Of a DNA stretch of 64,000 nt, positions 44,883 to 53,877 are shown one piece after another (positions within the stretch are counted from its first letter, which is position 1; every line of letters starts with the position of its first letter). The stretch spans positions 62,001-126,000 of the forward strand of contig CACGTM010000002.1 in the NCBI GenBank assembly GCA_902575965.1, in the 5' to 3' direction. A program made the position numbers and the translations under genes. The notes under the pieces are model-generated. The model searched no databases. It was not told the origin of the DNA and saw only the letters and a program-made list of their open reading frames with translations. The DNA comes from an uncultured Alphaproteobacteria bacterium (lineage in GTDB: Bacteria; Pseudomonadota; Alphaproteobacteria; Rhodospirillales; Rhodospirillaceae).

Positions 44883-45257
44883 TCACGGTAGTATAGAACC
44901 TAATTTTCTTCCTCCTACTATATGAAAATGGAGATGTGGTACTTCTTGAGAAGAATCAGGGCCTGAATTAGAGATTATTCTATATCCAGTATCATTTATC
45001 CCTTTAATTTTAGTTATTTGTGATATCGCCCTAATAAAAGCAACTATTTCTTTATCAGAGGCATTTTCCGAGAAATCAGTCATAGAAGTATATTTGCCTT
45101 TTGGTATAAGAAGTGCATGTACCGGGCTCTGGGGATTAATATCTTCAAATGCTAATACATATTCATTTTCGTAAATTGTATTATTTGGTATCTCTCCACT
45201 TAATATTTTTGAGAAAATATTTTCATTTTTGTATACTGACAAAATTCTTACTTTCAA
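44883..45257 (-). CDS. HIT-family nucleotide-binding protein (HinT-like)
   Basis: IFSKILSGEIPNNTIYE, FEDINPQSPVHALLIPK, QEVPHLHFHIVGGR (HxHxHxx). Confidence 0.92.
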   Translation of the reverse strand: MKVRILSVYKNENIFSKILSGEIPNNTIYENEYVLAFEDINPQSPVHALLIPKGKYTSMTDFSENASDKEIVAFIRAISQITKIKGINDTGYRIISNSGPDSSQEVPHLHFHIVGGRKLGSILP

Positions 45258-45259
45258 AT

Positions 45260-45601
45260 CTAATTTGTTTTGTTGTCTTTTGAATGGAAACGTTCCTCTA
45301 AAATCTTATATACATCTTGCGGTTTTAAATCACGTGCAGCCAATAAAACTATGAGCATATATATTAAGTCAGCAGCCTCATTTAATAGTTCCTCATCACT
45401 CTGAGATACTGCTGCTAATGCTGTCTCTACGCCTTCCTCTCCAACCTTCTGTGCAATCCTTCTTATCCCTTGTAAGAAAAGACTTGCAGTATAAGAATCT
45501 TCAGGACTGGAATCTTTTCTAGACATTACAACAGAATATATCTTTTCTATAATATCAGAAGTTAAAACTTGCTTATCTTTATTCATTTTTATACCAATCA
45601 T
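45260..45601 (-). CDS. hisE: Phosphoribosyl-ATP pyrophosphatase
   Basis: RRIAQKVGEEGVETALAAV, LLNEAADLIYMLIVLLA. Confidence 0.92.
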   Translation of the reverse strand: MIGIKMNKDKQVLTSDIIEKIYSVVMSRKDSSPEDSYTASLFLQGIRRIAQKVGEEGVETALAAVSQSDEELLNEAADLIYMLIVLLAARDLKPQDVYKILEERFHSKDNKTN

Positions 45602-45613
45602 AATATTTGTTAT

Positions 45614-46372
45614 TCATAGCCTAATAGGAACCCCAGCGTTTTTAAGATACTGTTTCACTTCAGAGATAGTGTATTTTCCAAAGTGAAAAATTGAGGCTGC
45701 CAAAACCGCAGATGCATGCCCATCCATGATACCTTCAAGCATATGCTCTGGCCCTCCTACTCCACCTGAAGCAACTACTGGCACTGAAACCGCATCTGAA
45801 ACTAACCTAGTAAGATTAATATCATATCCATCATTAGTACCATCGCGATCCATGGATGTAAGTAATATTTCTCCAGCACCATAAGACTCCATCTGTTCTG
45901 CCCATTGAATTGCTTCAATCCCAGTTGATTTTCTGCCTCCATGAGTAAATATCTCATACCTGTTTGCAGATACCTTTTTTGGGTCCACTGCTACTACTAT
46001 GCACTGGCTCCCAAATTTTTCAGCAGCTTGTTTTACAAAGAGTGGATTATCAACAGCTGCTGTATTAATAGAAACTTTGTCAGCACCTGAAAGTAGGAGT
46101 TTCCTTATGTCTTCAATACTTCTAACACCGCCACCGACTGTAAGTGGCATAAAACAATTTTCTGCTGTCTTTGATACCACATCAAAAAGTATCTCACGTC
46201 GTTCGCTACTCGCTGTAATATCTAAAAAACAAAGTTCATCTGCACCAGATTTATCGTAAAACTTGGCCTGCTCAAGTGGGTCACCCGCATCCCTTAAATC
46301 TATAAAATTAATACCCTTTACCACACGACCATTTTTGACATCTAGGCATGGTATTATTCTAATTGTCAGCAT
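45614..46372 (-). CDS. hisF: Imidazole glycerol phosphate synthase subunit HisF
   Basis: [44 protein letters not shown]. Confidence 0.96.
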   Translation of the reverse strand: MLTIRIIPCLDVKNGRVVKGINFIDLRDAGDPLEQAKFYDKSGADELCFLDITASSERREILFDVVSKTAENCFMPLTVGGGVRSIEDIRKLLLSGADKVSINTAAVDNPLFVKQAAEKFGSQCIVVAVDPKKVSANRYEIFTHGGRKSTGIEAIQWAEQMESYGAGEILLTSMDRDGTNDGYDINLTRLVSDAVSVPVVASGGVGGPEHMLEGIMDGHASAVLAASIFHFGKYTISEVKQYLKNAGVPIRL

Positions 46373-47127
46373 TTGTTACCTAGGAAATTTTTAATCATAT
46401 TTATATCTAATCTTCCATCATAAAGAGCCCTGCCAATAATTAGGCCTTTAATATTCGATGACTTTTTAGCTTCCCTTACAACCAGTGCCAAATCATCCAT
46501 ACTTCCAACCCCACCAGAAATGATTAATGGTATTTTTACAATGCTTGAGAGGTTTGCAGATGCCTCAATATTAGGTCCGCTCAGAAGACCATCTCTTGAT
46601 ATATCTGTATGAATTATAGCTGAGACCCCAGAGTCCTCGAATTTTTTTGCTAAATCTAAGTCTTTAATTTTTGATTGCTTTGCCCATCCTTCAACTGCAA
46701 CAAAACCATCTCTTGAGTCTATACCTACGGCAATCCTATCAGGAAATAATCTACACGCCTGTTTCACGAGACTCGGATTATTCAATGCTATAGTTCCTAA
46801 AACTACTCTTTGAATACCTGCCTCAACCCACTTTCCAATGTTATCTATATCTCTTATACCACCTCCAAGCTGAATAGGCAGGTCCGTATTTTTGACTATA
46901 GTTTTGATTATATCGGTATTATGAGACCTTCCAGCAAAAGCGCCGTCTAAATCAACGACATGTATCCACCCAAACCCTGTATTTTCGAAAAACTTTGCTT
47001 GAGACAAAGGATCATCGTTATATACTGTTTTCTTTTTTAGATCACCTTGTATCAGCCTGACGCATTTTCCATCCTTAAGATCTATAGCTGGATATATAAC
47101 AAAGTCATTCAATTTTAAGGCTTCCAT
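46366..47127 (-). CDS. hisA: HisA isomerase
   Basis: [53 protein letters not shown]. Confidence 0.95.
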   Translation of the reverse strand: MEALKLNDFVIYPAIDLKDGKCVRLIQGDLKKKTVYNDDPLSQAKFFENTGFGWIHVVDLDGAFAGRSHNTDIIKTIVKNTDLPIQLGGGIRDIDNIGKWVEAGIQRVVLGTIALNNPSLVKQACRLFPDRIAVGIDSRDGFVAVEGWAKQSKIKDLDLAKKFEDSGVSAIIHTDISRDGLLSGPNIEASANLSSIVKIPLIISGGVGSMDDLALVVREAKKSSNIKGLIIGRALYDGRLDINMIKNFLGNKC

Positions 47128-47771
47128 TTCAAAAAATTAGATAAAAATTTTAATCCTAGGAGTTGGCTTTTTTCAGGATGGAATTGTGTCCCTAACATAT
47201 TTTCTTTTTCAACTATAGCAACCAGGCTCTGGTGATAATCAACCGTCGCCAAAACATTATCCTCAAAGTCGCAAAGAAAATGAAAACTATGTACAAAATA
47301 AAAATAACGTTCATTGGTAATCCCATCAAATAGAAAATGCGACTTGTTTGGGCATATTTGGTTCCAACCCATATGCGGTATTTTTGGCTTTGCCAAAGTT
47401 TCATGTTTCATTAGACCTGGCTCGATTGGGACTACTTGGCCTGGTATCCAGTTTAACCCATTAGTCTTACCATTTTCTAATCCAACGGTTGACATTAATT
47501 GCATACCAACACAAATACCAAGAAAAGGTCTACTTTTCCTCCTAACAGTTTCCTCTAAAGCATCCCTTAAACCCTTTACAGACTCCAGTCCTTTTTTACA
47601 ATCAGAGTAGGTACCAACGCCCGGTAGAATTACTTTATCTGATTTTTTAACATCATTAGAGTCGTTTGAGACAACTATATTAATATTCTTTAAATCTTCT
47701 TTGGCTTTTCCCAGAGAAGTATACAACGATTTTAGATTACCTGAACCAAAATCAACAATAACAACTTGCAT
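47115..47771 (-). CDS. hisH: Imidazole glycerol phosphate synthase subunit HisH
   Basis: VDFGSGNLKSL, LPGVGTYSDC, GICVGMQLM, TQFHPEKSQ glutamine amidotransferase triad. Confidence 0.95.
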   Translation of the reverse strand: MQVVIVDFGSGNLKSLYTSLGKAKEDLKNINIVVSNDSNDVKKSDKVILPGVGTYSDCKKGLESVKGLRDALEETVRRKSRPFLGICVGMQLMSTVGLENGKTNGLNWIPGQVVPIEPGLMKHETLAKPKIPHMGWNQICPNKSHFLFDGITNERYFYFVHSFHFLCDFEDNVLATVDYHQSLVAIVEKENMLGTQFHPEKSQLLGLKFLSNFLKWKP

Positions 47772-47791
47772 ATTTTGAACCTATTAAGATG

Positions 47792-48385
47792 TCACAGCTT
47801 TCCTTTTGTTGATGGTATTTCATCTAATTTTCTCTCATCTAGTTCAACCGCATCCCTTAATGAACGAGCCAAACCTTTAAAACATGACTCGATAATATGA
47901 TGATTATTTTCACCATAATGATTCCAGACATGTAATGTAACTCCAAGTGACTGTGCGAAAGCTTGAAACCACTCTTTAAACAATTCAGTATCCATTTCAC
48001 CTAGTTTTGGTTTTGAAAAATTAACATTCCAAATTAAGTATGGACGATTAGATAAATCAAGCGAGACTTGAGAAAGAGTTTCATCCATGGGAATTGAAGA
48101 GGTCCCATATCTCCTTATACCTCTTCTTTCACCTAGAGCCTTGGAAATTGCTTCCCCCAGACAAATTCCTGTGTCTTCGGTTGTATGATGAAAATCTATA
48201 TGGAGATCACCCTTTGCATGTAGATTAATATCTATAAGACTGTGGCGAGATAATTGCTCTACCATGTGATCTAAGAAACCAATACCCGTTGAAATATTAT
48301 AAATGCCTTTCCCATCAATATTTATTTCAGCCTCTATTGATGTTTCTTTAGTTTTACGTAAAACTTTAGCTATTCTATTATTCAT
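47792..48385 (-). CDS. hisB: Imidazoleglycerol-phosphate dehydratase
   Basis: [57 protein letters not shown]. Confidence 0.96.
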   Translation of the reverse strand: MNNRIAKVLRKTKETSIEAEINIDGKGIYNISTGIGFLDHMVEQLSRHSLIDINLHAKGDLHIDFHHTTEDTGICLGEAISKALGERRGIRRYGTSSIPMDETLSQVSLDLSNRPYLIWNVNFSKPKLGEMDTELFKEWFQAFAQSLGVTLHVWNHYGENNHHIIESCFKGLARSLRDAVELDERKLDEIPSTKGKL

Positions 48386-48515
48386 ATCTTAGCCTTTAGC
48401 AGAATTAAAAAATATATTCACTTATTTGGCAATTTAATAGCACTTTATTAGAGTTAATCTAATAGTTTCTTCAAAAAAATTACCCAAGGAAATACTTTCA
48501 TTTCATATTAGATCT

Positions 48516-48545
48516 ATACTACACGATCTGATAATTATGTAGTAT
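48516..48545. repeat. 8-bp inverted repeat ATACTACA-N14-TGTAGTAT, candidate operator
   Basis: Perfect arms at 48516-48523 and 48538-48545, ~42 nt upstream of the XRE regulator. Confidence 0.45.
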
Positions 48546-48587
48546 GTTTAAATTTAATGAAATTTATAAGGGTGAAATAATTCAAAA

Positions 48588-49055
48588 TTGAGTGACTTTA
48601 ATGCAAATATTGACAGAAATTTGAAAGTTGAGGCTTCAAAACAACCAGACCCTGTTGACATTCATGTTGGTAAAAGAATTAAACTCCGAAGAACCATGCT
48701 TAAAGTAAGCCAGGACCAGCTAGCGAATGAAATTGGAGTAACTTTTCAGCAAATACAAAAATACGAAAGTGGGCATAATCGTGTTAGCGCCTCTCGTCTT
48801 TTTGATATATCTATCTTCCTTAGCTGCCATATCTCATACTTTTTTGAAGATTTTGAGATCAATTCAAGATTAAAACAGAACAAAAATATTTATAGTGATA
48901 ATGACACGAGTCATAAGCAAAAAACCCCGACTGACCCAATGCTAAAAACAGAAACTTTGGAGATTGTAAGAGCTTATTGGAAGCTTCCATCTGATGATTT
49001 AAGGAAATCAATAAGAAATTTACTCATTAGTCTATCAAAAAGGGAGAGTAATTAA
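48588..49055 (+). CDS. XRE-family helix-turn-helix regulator
   Basis: DPVDIHVGKRIKLRRTMLKVSQDQLANEIGVTFQQIQKYESGHNRVSASRLFDIS; TTG start. Confidence 0.87.
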   Translation: MSDFNANIDRNLKVEASKQPDPVDIHVGKRIKLRRTMLKVSQDQLANEIGVTFQQIQKYESGHNRVSASRLFDISIFLSCHISYFFEDFEINSRLKQNKNIYSDNDTSHKQKTPTDPMLKTETLEIVRAYWKLPSDDLRKSIRNLLISLSKRESN

Positions 49056-49056
49056 G

Positions 49057-49749
49057 CTATTTATCAATCTGGTACCCTCCCCCTGTAGTTTTAATCACTT
49101 CAAAAGATGATTCTATCTTCGAAATTTTTTTCCTTAGTCTGTATACATGCGTTTCCAATGTGTGAGTATCGATTATATTATCATATCCCCATATAACCCT
49201 CAGTAATTTATCTTTCATCACCGTTTTGCCTTTATATTTAATCAAAAGACTTAAAATGCTCGTTTCTTTTTCTGTTAAGTTGATGAATTTATTTTTATTG
49301 ATATTGTTCAGCCGTTTCAAATGTGGAACAAAACAAAACTCACCAATTATAACCGACCTATCTTCTTCTTCTCTTTGCTTGTCTAAGATAGTCCTAATTG
49401 AAAAAACTAAGTCCTCAACGTAAAAAGGCTTAACCAAGACATCATCTAAACCGCTACTTTTTTGTAAAAATTTAATCTTATCTAGGTCTTTTGAAATAAG
49501 ACCCATTGTCGGGACGTTATTAAGTAGGCTTTTATACTTACTGACGTATTCAAGCATTTTTCCATCAAAAACGTTAGAGTCAAGAATTAAAAAATGCAAA
49601 TTATTTTTTTTTATGACCTCATAACTATCTAAAACATTTTTTGCTATTAATATAATCCCAAAATCGAGAAGTTTAACTAATTGTTGCACAAAAATATCGC
49701 TTATAATTGGCTCATTAGTTACTAAAAGGAGTTTTTTTTCTTGGGCCAT
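49057..49749 (-). CDS. OmpR-type response regulator with atypical receiver
   Basis: Receiver LLLVTNEP...FLILDSNVFDG...VLVKPF; winged helix LTEKETSILSLLIKYKG..V.KDKLLRVIWGYD..DTHTLETHVYRLRKKI. Confidence 0.85.
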   Translation of the reverse strand: MAQEKKLLLVTNEPIISDIFVQQLVKLLDFGIILIAKNVLDSYEVIKKNNLHFLILDSNVFDGKMLEYVSKYKSLLNNVPTMGLISKDLDKIKFLQKSSGLDDVLVKPFYVEDLVFSIRTILDKQREEEDRSVIIGEFCFVPHLKRLNNINKNKFINLTEKETSILSLLIKYKGKTVMKDKLLRVIWGYDNIIDTHTLETHVYRLRKKISKIESSFEVIKTTGGGYQIDK

Positions 49750-49903
49750 TATAATTATCCAAAAAATTATGAATTTAAGTTATAGTTAAGTATATTAAAT
49801 CTCTTTATTTCCCTAATAAAATCGTTGTTTCTTTTTTTAGAAGAATATTTTATTAAACATTCTTCCTTTCTTTCAAGAAAATAATAGTTTAAAGACCAGT
49901 AAT

Positions 49904-51034
49904 ATGAACAATAATGATATTTCAATGCTCCAAATTTTAGATAATAATCCCCTTTTGAAAGTTGATAGAGCCATTTCAGAAATTAGAAGAGGCATGCCTG
50001 TACTAATTGAATCCGATGAATGTAGTAGACTTTCAATTGCATCTGAAACATTAAAAGTTGAAACACTTGACTTTTTAACAGATGAATGTCCCAAAAACAC
50101 AGCTCCTTATCTTACAATTACGCATAATAGAAGTGTTAATGTTGGAATATCTTCTCAGGAGAAGCGAGCTGTCTCAATAAAGATAACCCAAAATCTAAAT
50201 AAAGAACATATCTTTGAATTTATAGGTTTAAAAAAACAAAGTGAAACCAAAACTATATCCATTGATACAAAAGTATTTACTAATGACATATCAATAGATG
50301 CCTCGATTGAGTTATGTAAGATTTCTAAATTATTACCTTCATCAATATCGACGGTGATTGATAAGAAACGCGCTGAGTTTTGGAAGATTAATAATAAAAT
50401 TATGTCAATAACAACTAAAGAAATTTTTGATTATAATTTAAACCAAGCTCTTTCACTTAATATTGTTTCAGAGGCTTTTGTACCTCTAAAGTCATGCGAA
50501 AACACAAAGATTTTAGTCTTCCGTCCTGTCAATGGAGGTTTGGAACATTTAGCTATATTAATTAATTTTGAAAATAAGGAACCTGTGTTAACTAGAATAC
50601 ATTCAGAGTGCTATACTGGTGATCTAATTGGGTCATTAAAGTGTGATTGTGGCGACCAGCTCCGCGGGGCTATTTCTACAATAGCCAATTCTGGTGGAGG
50701 TTTGTTAATTTACCTTGCTCAAGAAGGCAGGGGAATTGGCCTTGTTAATAAGCTCAGAGCGTATGAGATGCAAGGAGGCGGTAAAGATACTGTGGATGCA
50801 AATGAGAGTTTAGGTTTTAAAGATGATGAGAGGGACTACTTACCTGCAATTCAAATTTTAAAAAAACTTAATATAAAAAAAGTACGTTTATTAACTAATA
50901 ACCCTAATAAAGTGAAGTCTCTAAACGATCATGGGATACACGTTGATGAGAGACTTACTCACTCCTTCCCTACTAATCAACATAATTGGTCTTATCTTGA
51001 TACAAAATCAAAAAAACTAGGACATCTTTTATAA
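49904..51034 (+). CDS. ribA: GTP cyclohydrolase II with ~170-aa degenerate N-terminal (RibB-like) region
   Basis: RIHSECYTGDLIGSLKCDCGDQLRGA, YLAQEGRGIGLVNKLRAYEMQ; N-terminal VDRAISEIRRGMPVLI resembles the start of RibB but catalytic motifs are not apparent. Confidence 0.88.
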   Translation: MNNNDISMLQILDNNPLLKVDRAISEIRRGMPVLIESDECSRLSIASETLKVETLDFLTDECPKNTAPYLTITHNRSVNVGISSQEKRAVSIKITQNLNKEHIFEFIGLKKQSETKTISIDTKVFTNDISIDASIELCKISKLLPSSISTVIDKKRAEFWKINNKIMSITTKEIFDYNLNQALSLNIVSEAFVPLKSCENTKILVFRPVNGGLEHLAILINFENKEPVLTRIHSECYTGDLIGSLKCDCGDQLRGAISTIANSGGGLLIYLAQEGRGIGLVNKLRAYEMQGGGKDTVDANESLGFKDDERDYLPAIQILKKLNIKKVRLLTNNPNKVKSLNDHGIHVDERLTHSFPTNQHNWSYLDTKSKKLGHLL

Positions 51035-51592
51035 ATGTCATTTGATTACAATAATTCTAAAACATTAAATGAAATAAAGATTGTACAAGAAACTAAAAGC
51101 GAAGGAACGCTTTATTTTGAAGATTTAATAATTAAATGTACATTAGGAAGAAATGGAATAAAAAAAAATAAAATCGAAGGAGATGGCAGTACGCCTGCGG
51201 GGCTTTTTCATTTACGAGAAATATTTTACAGACAGGATAAAGTTACTATCCCATTTTCAAATTTAAAAACGAATATAATAAAAAAAAATTATGGCTGGTG
51301 CGATGAGCCAAGTGACACAAACTATAATAAAAAAGTTATACTTCCCTATCATTGTTCTACAGAGAGTTTATGGAGAAACGATGATAGATATGACATAGTA
51401 ATTGTATTAGGACACAATGACGAACCAGTTGTATCTGGTATGGGTAGTGCTATATTTATTCATGTTACAAATTCTTTACAAAAGCCTACAGAAGGGTGTA
51501 TCGCTGTAAAAAAAGTTGATTTAATCGATATCATTAATAAGTCTGATAAAAATACTTTATGTAATATAGCTTATATGGGTATTAATTCTTAA
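51035..51592 (+). CDS. L,D-transpeptidase (YkuD) family protein, COG3786-like
   Basis: GDGSTPAGLFHLREIFYR, GSAIFIHVTN...PTEGCIAVKKVDL (HxN-SxGC-type catalytic motif, here PTEGC). Confidence 0.8.
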   Translation: MSFDYNNSKTLNEIKIVQETKSEGTLYFEDLIIKCTLGRNGIKKNKIEGDGSTPAGLFHLREIFYRQDKVTIPFSNLKTNIIKKNYGWCDEPSDTNYNKKVILPYHCSTESLWRNDDRYDIVIVLGHNDEPVVSGMGSAIFIHVTNSLQKPTEGCIAVKKVDLIDIINKSDKNTLCNIAYMGINS

Positions 51593-52263
51593 TATCTTTT
51601 TCCAAAAATACCTTCACCCACCCTGATGTGAGTGGCTCCTTGTTTTATTCCTTCTATATAGTCAGCTGTCATCCCCATACTCAATAATTTGATGTTGTTC
51701 ATACTTGCAAGAGATTTAAGAAGATAAAAATGTTTCTTCGGAGGTTCATTCTTTGGAGGGAGACACATTAAACCAATGATATTAAGTTTATAGTCACTGA
51801 TACATAAATTATAAAACTCTTTTACTTCGGTTGGCTTTATTCCTGACTTCTGTCTCTCATGGCCAGTATTAACTTGAATGAAACATTTTACTTCCTTGTT
51901 TTGCTTTTTGCATTCATTTGATATTTTTGAAGCAAGTTTAATTCTATCTAATGTCTGAATATAATCAAATAAATTGACTGCTTGACTTACTTTATTACTT
52001 TGTAATGGACCAATCATATGAAGCTTAACGTCGGGTATTTTAATTTTAATATTACTCCATTTCTCGGTTGCTTCTTGAACCTGATTCTCACCAAAACACC
52101 TATGCCCAATATTCAAAAGTTGGTCTATTTTCTCTTGAGGTTGTTTTTTTGAAACTGCAATTAATTCTATTTTTCTTTCAAAGGAGCTTTCTGATATAGT
52201 TTGATGAATATTTTTTATAATATCTATATATCTGTCATGAATTTTCATATACTTCTTTTTCAC
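51589..52263 (-). CDS. YggS family PLP-dependent homeostasis protein
   Basis: LIAVSKKQPQEKIDQLLNIGHRCFGENQVQEATEKW, HMIGPLQSNKV, IQVNTGHERQKSGI, LSMGMTADYIEGIKQGATHIRVGEGIFG. Confidence 0.93.
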   Translation of the reverse strand: MKKKYMKIHDRYIDIIKNIHQTISESSFERKIELIAVSKKQPQEKIDQLLNIGHRCFGENQVQEATEKWSNIKIKIPDVKLHMIGPLQSNKVSQAVNLFDYIQTLDRIKLASKISNECKKQNKEVKCFIQVNTGHERQKSGIKPTEVKEFYNLCISDYKLNIIGLMCLPPKNEPPKKHFYLLKSLASMNNIKLLSMGMTADYIEGIKQGATHIRVGEGIFGKRY

Positions 52264-52302
52264 TGATTATTAATCAAAATAAAATAAAAAAATGATACAT
52301 TA

Positions 52303-52959
52303 ATGCTTATAAATAGAAACAAAAAAATTCCTCGTATTATAGTTTTTACAGATGATAAATGTATTTTAAGTCCTATTGAGCTTGCTAAAGTTATTCCAAT
52401 TAACTGGGGTATACTTATTAGAAACTATCAAGCACCTAACCGAAAGGAGCTTATATGTTCTACTGCTAAAATTTGTAAACAAAGAGGTATCTTTTTTATA
52501 ATTGCTAATGATTTAAAACTTGCTCTTTCTCTAAAAGCATCTGGTTTACACTTGTCCGAATATCATTTTTCAAGAAATATTCTTTCAACAATATTTATTC
52601 ATTCATCGAAATTACAAATTACAACGTCGGCCCATACATTCCATAAAATTACACAATCAAATCTATATAAATTCGATGCAATTTTTTTATCACCAATTTT
52701 TAAAACACAATCTCATCCTACACAAAGCGGATTAGGGATCCATCGTTTTATAGCTTTATCAAAAAAAACTTCAGTAAATACATTAGCATTAGGTGGAATA
52801 AGATTAGATGATTACAATAGACTAAGTAATTTTGGGTTGTATGGAATAGGAGGGATTAGTATTGCAAATCTACTTTCTCAAAACTTTAATCTTACACCCA
52901 AACGTGCTCCTTTTTGGGGAGCATCTATTTGCGAAACCGTTCTATCCCGGTCAAAATAA
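52303..52959 (+). CDS. ThiE/TenI-like thiamine phosphate synthase family protein
   Basis: IVFTDD start, SGLHLSE, FLSPIFKTQSHPTQSGLG, LALGGI...GIGGISIA. Confidence 0.72.
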   Translation: MLINRNKKIPRIIVFTDDKCILSPIELAKVIPINWGILIRNYQAPNRKELICSTAKICKQRGIFFIIANDLKLALSLKASGLHLSEYHFSRNILSTIFIHSSKLQITTSAHTFHKITQSNLYKFDAIFLSPIFKTQSHPTQSGLGIHRFIALSKKTSVNTLALGGIRLDDYNRLSNFGLYGIGGISIANLLSQNFNLTPKRAPFWGASICETVLSRSK

Positions 52960-53666
52960 AATGCGTTAGCATCAACAAAGAGGCTTGGGGAAAGATTAAT
53001 CATACCCCCTACCATCCAACGTTTACCCTCTAGATCGGTTAATTGTGGTTGCGAGAAGGCCATTTGTCTATAACTAAAGTTTAAGTCAAATACCTTTGAA
53101 CCAAAACCAAGGCCAGCTTGCCATAATACCTGAGTATCAGATAAGCTTCTCAGACTAGCGACTTCTTTATATGTGCCGCTTAAGTAAAAGCCCTCATAAT
53201 CTAAAAGGGCTCCAAAACCCTTTTCTGATACAGGCTCAATTAAGAATCTATAAGATTCGTTTTCTATTCCATTAATTGCTCCAAAGTTATTCTCTCCGGG
53301 TATTGAGTTAGCCTTAACTTTTTTTAATTCATTGAATTTTTTATTTTTTAATGAAGAATAATAATTAAATGACCCGACACCCTTTTCGTCATCGGTCTCA
53401 AGGATGACTGTTCCAAATGCAGGCAAGGTGTAGCCTATAGTTAGAGATGTTTCGCTAATGAGTTGTGAAAAGTTTTTGAATACTGAAAGAAAACTTGATA
53501 GCCTATCAGACGTTTTGGCCTTTATTTTATTTTCTTGATTATTAACAACTAGATTTTTCCAAGCGCCGCCGAAAGCCAGATCTGCCTTCAACGGAGCAGA
53601 ATTGAGAGAAACAAGAAAAAACAAAGAAAAAGTTAGTAGAAAAACTCGGAACATCAGTAACTCCAT
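52878..53666 (-). CDS. Secreted outer-membrane beta-barrel-like protein
   Basis: Signal peptide (likely start MFRVFLLTFSLFFLVSLNSAPLKA at 53654), alternating beta-strand pattern, C-terminal LGVRLKF with terminal Phe. Confidence 0.62.
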   Translation of the reverse strand: MELLMFRVFLLTFSLFFLVSLNSAPLKADLAFGGAWKNLVVNNQENKIKAKTSDRLSSFLSVFKNFSQLISETSLTIGYTLPAFGTVILETDDEKGVGSFNYYSSLKNKKFNELKKVKANSIPGENNFGAINGIENESYRFLIEPVSEKGFGALLDYEGFYLSGTYKEVASLRSLSDTQVLWQAGLGFGSKVFDLNFSYRQMAFSQPQLTDLEGKRWMVGGMINLSPSLFVDANAFYFDRDRTVSQIDAPQKGARLGVRLKF

Positions 53667-53755
53667 TACTTAGATTATATCCGAAAATCTGAGTGTAAAA
53701 TGAATAAGAAATGTGTATTGGTCAAGAACTTCCCTTGATGTAAAGATAAATCATA

Positions 53756-53771
53756 AAATGATGTATCATTT
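53756..53771. repeat. Inverted repeat AAATGAT-GT-ATCATTT in a long intergenic region
   Basis: Perfect 7-bp arms, 2-nt spacer. Confidence 0.4.
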
Positions 53772-53827
53772 CATCAACAAAGGTGTTTAAAACTCGTATT
53801 TGTGTGACCAAAAAGTCAGTAATATAT

Positions 53828-53845
53828 GTTTATCTAGCGATAAAC
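53828..53845. repeat. Inverted repeat GTTTATC-TAGC-GATAAAC
   Basis: Perfect 7-bp arms, 4-nt loop; no T tract on either side. Confidence 0.4.
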
Positions 53846-53877
53846 CACTAATTAAAAAGGGTAATACAAGCAAACAA

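Noticed and set aside
46753-46775. parS half-site-like TGTTTCACGAGA inside hisA
   Set aside because: Only the left half matches; palindrome broken, within a conserved coding sequence and far from parAB.
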